From Archaeoglobales archaeon (lineage in GTDB: Archaea > Halobacteriota > Archaeoglobi > Archaeoglobales > Archaeoglobaceae), in NCBI GenBank assembly GCA_003662985.1, contig QMZD01000132.1:1-5683 (forward strand): DNA of 5,683 nucleotides, in the 5' to 3' direction. The notes beneath the pieces are model-generated. The model was not told where the DNA came from and made no database searches. It worked only from the letters and a program-made list of their open reading frames with translations. Within the stretch, counting starts at the first letter, position 1; each line of letters opens with the position of its first letter. Below, in pieces: positions 3,599 to 5,683 of the stretch. The position numbers were made by a program, and so were the translations under genes.

Positions 3599-5484
3599 CC
3601 GTATTTGGTATTGATATTATAAAAGGTTCACTCAGTGGAAAGGAAAGACCGAGGTATTCCTTAATTCTGCTTAAAGATGATGGTGAGGAGGAGTACAAGG
3701 TTACAAGAAACAGGCTCTTCAGAATGATCAGAGAGAAAAAACCGGATATTGTTGCCTTCGACAACGTTTCTGAGCTTTTTAGATCTAAAAAGGAGCTTGT
3801 AAACTTTTTAAAGGAGATTCCACCAACAACAAAACTTGTTCAAGTTACTGGGAAAGAATCCCTTCCAACCCTCGCAAGAAGGTATGGTATAAAGATGTAC
3901 ATTCGCAGCCCGGCTGATGAGGCAAGGGCATGCGCTTACCTTGCGAGCTTTGGTGTGGGCGAGGAGATCTCGGTATTCTTTGATAAGACCATGATAACGG
4001 TATCGAGGAACAGAAGTCTGGGAAAGGGAGGATGGCGTCAGAACAAATACAGGAGAAAGGTACACGATCAAGTTAGGATGGTTTTCAACGAGATAAAGCA
4101 GATAATAAGGAATCACAACCTTGAGTACAGCGAGGATGTCAGACAGGGCTATGGAGGCATCTCGAGGGGGAGATTGCTCGTCAATGCTGAGCGATCCAAA
4201 GTCCCTGTGAACTCCTTCAAAACTAAAAACGTCCAGGTTAAGGTTGAGGCGGTTGAGAAGGACAGGATAGAGTACATTCCCCTCAGTAAAAGGATGAAGT
4301 ACGTTATTGTAGGCGTGGATCCTGGCAGCACAGTTGGTATAGCGATCCTCGATCTGGATGGCAACATTCTTGGAGTCAGAAGCAGGAAAGGCTGGAGCTT
4401 TTCGGAAGTTGTTGAGTATATCCGATCTTTCGGCACTCCGGTTTTGGTAGCGACAGATAAAGCCTCCCCTCCTGAGTACGTGAACAAGATTAAAGCCTCT
4501 TTCAACGCCGTCATGTATTCTCCAAAGGAAGATATGAGTATAGAGAGGAAAACGAGCCTTGTTAGGAAATATAAAATTTTGAACGATCATGAGAGGGATG
4601 CGTTATCGGCGGCTTTGGAGGCTTACAACTCCTACAAGAGCAAGCTTCTGAACATTGAAAAGAGAATTCCTGCCGGTTTTGATTCGGATCTCGTGAAGGC
4701 GAAAGTCATCAAGGGAATACCTCTTAAAGCGATCCTCGAGGGTGAGAAGGAGGTTGAGGTAAAAGAAGACAAAAAACCCATCGAGCAGGTTGACAGGGAG
4801 GAACTGGTGAAAAAAGAGAAGATCATAAAAGAGCTTATTGACGAGAACAGAATGCTTCGGGAGTCCATCAATCAACTTAAGGAAGAAATAGAAAAGCTGA
4901 GAGGAAGGATAGTCAGTATATCAAGTGAAGAGCATCAGAGGGTCAGAAAGGACAACTACGTCAGGAACCTTGAGATCGAGATTTCGAGGTTAAGAAAAAA
5001 ATTGCATGAGAGGGACGAAAAGATCAGACATCTCGAGGAAAAGCTTGAGCTCGTAAAGAGAATGAGGTATCTGGAAATCTTTGAAGGGTGGAAGTGGGTT
5101 AAAATGCTGAAGAAATTCACAAAGGAAGAAATCGAAAGACTTGAAGCTGATTTCGGCATAAATGAGGGGGATATTATATTCATAAAAGACTGTAGCGGTG
5201 GTGGTAGAATTGCAGCTGAACTTCTTTGCAAGAAAGGGGTAAAGGCTGTAATCTCGGAAGGCTTTATGTCCCATCTTGCCTCATCCATATTTGAAAAATC
5301 CAACATCCCCGTTTTCCAGGTTGATGAGGTTGAAATGGAGTACGGGGATGAAATGGTATTGTTGAATGCGAGAAAATTCGAGGAAGCTTACAAGAAAAGA
5401 ATTGAGGAGATGAAGAAAAAGAAACTTGAAATGGTTGAAAGGCTGTTTGAAGATTATAAGATGAAGAGAAAACACACACTTTGA
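3595..5484 (+). CDS. COG2433/DUF460 protein: RuvC/YqgF-like RNase H fold plus coiled coil
   Basis: This 629-residue protein belongs to the archaeal DUF460 family, predicted RNase H-fold nucleases of unproven function. Its clearest domain (about 235-350) has the RuvC/YqgF motifs: GVDPGSTVGIA with D242, VLVATDK with D288, and NDHERDALSAALEAY with D331 and D335. The N-terminal region (1-120) looks like a second, weaker copy: FGIDII (D7), IVAFDN (D56) and PADEARACAYLASF (D108/E109). A basic, glycine-rich segment lies between them (about 140-210), with GKGGWRQNKYRRKVHDQ and RQGYGGISRGR as possible RNA-binding patches. A charged linker (380-400) leads to a coiled coil from about 400 to 490. A conserved C-terminal domain follows (about 500-600), with DCSGGGRIAAELLCKKGVKAVI. 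The protein ends in a Lys/Glu-rich helix. The ATGA overlap with rio2 suggests a shared role in ribosome or RNA maturation, but nuclease activity is inferred only from motifs. Confidence 0.93.
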   Translation: MTVFGIDIIKGSLSGKERPRYSLILLKDDGEEEYKVTRNRLFRMIREKKPDIVAFDNVSELFRSKKELVNFLKEIPPTTKLVQVTGKESLPTLARRYGIKMYIRSPADEARACAYLASFGVGEEISVFFDKTMITVSRNRSLGKGGWRQNKYRRKVHDQVRMVFNEIKQIIRNHNLEYSEDVRQGYGGISRGRLLVNAERSKVPVNSFKTKNVQVKVEAVEKDRIEYIPLSKRMKYVIVGVDPGSTVGIAILDLDGNILGVRSRKGWSFSEVVEYIRSFGTPVLVATDKASPPEYVNKIKASFNAVMYSPKEDMSIERKTSLVRKYKILNDHERDALSAALEAYNSYKSKLLNIEKRIPAGFDSDLVKAKVIKGIPLKAILEGEKEVEVKEDKKPIEQVDREELVKKEKIIKELIDENRMLRESINQLKEEIEKLRGRIVSISSEEHQRVRKDNYVRNLEIEISRLRKKLHERDEKIRHLEEKLELVKRMRYLEIFEGWKWVKMLKKFTKEEIERLEADFGINEGDIIFIKDCSGGGRIAAELLCKKGVKAVISEGFMSHLASSIFEKSNIPVFQVDEVEMEYGDEMVLLNARKFEEAYKKRIEEMKKKKLEMVERLFEDYKMKRKHTL

Positions 5485-5639
5485 ATGCAGAAGAAGCCTT
5501 AAAATCCAAATGTTTAGATGAAAGGATATCCATCCGGCCTTCTGAACTCCCAGATTCCCGATTAATCGCAATTTTCGTTCAAACTCTGCAGTCAGACCCC
5601 CTTCTATAACCCTGTTCCGATCAATTAAATCTCTGTTCT

Positions 5640-5683
5640 TTAGTTCTCACTTGGCATCGCAGTAGAGTTCTCACTTGGCATCG
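5640..5683 (-). CDS. Possible 3' end of a minus-strand gene with an octapeptide repeat
   Basis: Read on the minus strand from the window edge, 13 codons run without a stop into TAA (5642-5640) and give MPSENSTAMPSEN. The 24-bp DNA period equals eight codons, so MPSEN recurs in frame. This could be the tail of a gene lying beyond the window or a chance reading of a noncoding tandem repeat. The plus strand is also open here. Too little sequence is visible to decide. Confidence 0.15.
   Translation of the reverse strand, partial: MPSENSTAMPSEN
5642..5683. repeat. Tandem repeat, 18-bp identical core at 24-bp period
   Basis: agttctcacttggcatcg occurs at 5642-5659 and again at 5666-5683, separated by cagtag. 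The second copy ends exactly at the last base of the window, so the number of copies is unknown. The period is too short for a CRISPR repeat-spacer unit. The preceding 155 bp (5485-5639) after the DUF460 gene contain no gene or strong terminator that I can support. Confidence 0.8.

Noticed and set aside
3808..4590. Long open frame of 260 codons antisense to the DUF460 gene
   Set aside because: It lies wholly opposite well-conserved DUF460 coding sequence, its translation shows no recognisable domain, and no promoter precedes it. It is a shadow of the codon bias of the real gene.
4300..4630. RuvC-like motifs as a sign of a transposon TnpB or IS110-type transposase
   Set aside because: The whole protein matches the chromosomal COG2433/DUF460 architecture with coiled coil and C-terminal domain, is coupled to rio2, and has no terminal inverted repeats or zinc-finger insert.
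5642..5683. CRISPR array start
   Set aside because: The identical core is only 18 bp and the intervening sequence is 6 bp. CRISPR units need roughly 24-37 bp repeats with 30-45 bp spacers, and no cas gene is present.

Overview
The window reads as genomic DNA from a euryarchaeon, most likely of the Archaeoglobales. The best evidence is a RIO2-type kinase that follows the Archaeoglobus fulgidus Rio2 sequence, as I remember it, almost residue for residue. Next to it lie an archaeal COG2433/DUF460 protein and an Ncs6-type tRNA thiolase. Most genes have a TATA-like box about 24-33 nt before the start codon and no clear Shine-Dalgarno sequence, which fits archaeal leaderless transcription.

Layout, left to right. 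Positions 1-44 are the 5' part of a tRNA-Gly(GCC) gene on the minus strand, cut by the window edge. Positions 45-384 are AT-rich and without a convincing gene; they hold a 21-bp direct repeat pair just upstream of the tRNA, a doubtful short reading frame, and a perfect 17-bp palindrome in front of the next gene. Positions 385-1632 form a small accessory block: a YwgA/Panacea-like protein (+), a PIN-domain nuclease (-) whose stop codon directly abuts that of its neighbour, and a small two-helix membrane protein (-). Positions 1747-5484 are a core translation block: an NcsA/Ncs6-like tRNA 2-thiolation enzyme (-), then divergently and only 37 nt away the RIO2 kinase (+), overlapped by ATGA with the large DUF460 RNase H-fold coiled-coil protein (+). 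Positions 5485-5639 show no gene. The right edge holds two copies of an 18-bp sequence at 24-bp period, ending exactly at the last base.

How the genes may work together. The right-hand genes all bear on RNA or ribosome function: tRNA wobble thiolation, small-subunit maturation by RIO2, and a RuvC/YqgF-like protein translationally coupled to RIO2. This makes the DUF460 protein a candidate partner in rRNA or ribosome maturation. The left-hand YwgA-like/PIN pair looks like a toxin-antitoxin type module in an unusual tail-to-tail arrangement next to a tRNA gene. The most unusual points are that arrangement, the palindrome overlapping the YwgA-like promoter, the mutually overlapping divergent promoters of ncsA and rio2, the Asn/Asp-rich insertion in RIO2, and the two RNase H-like modules in the DUF460 protein.
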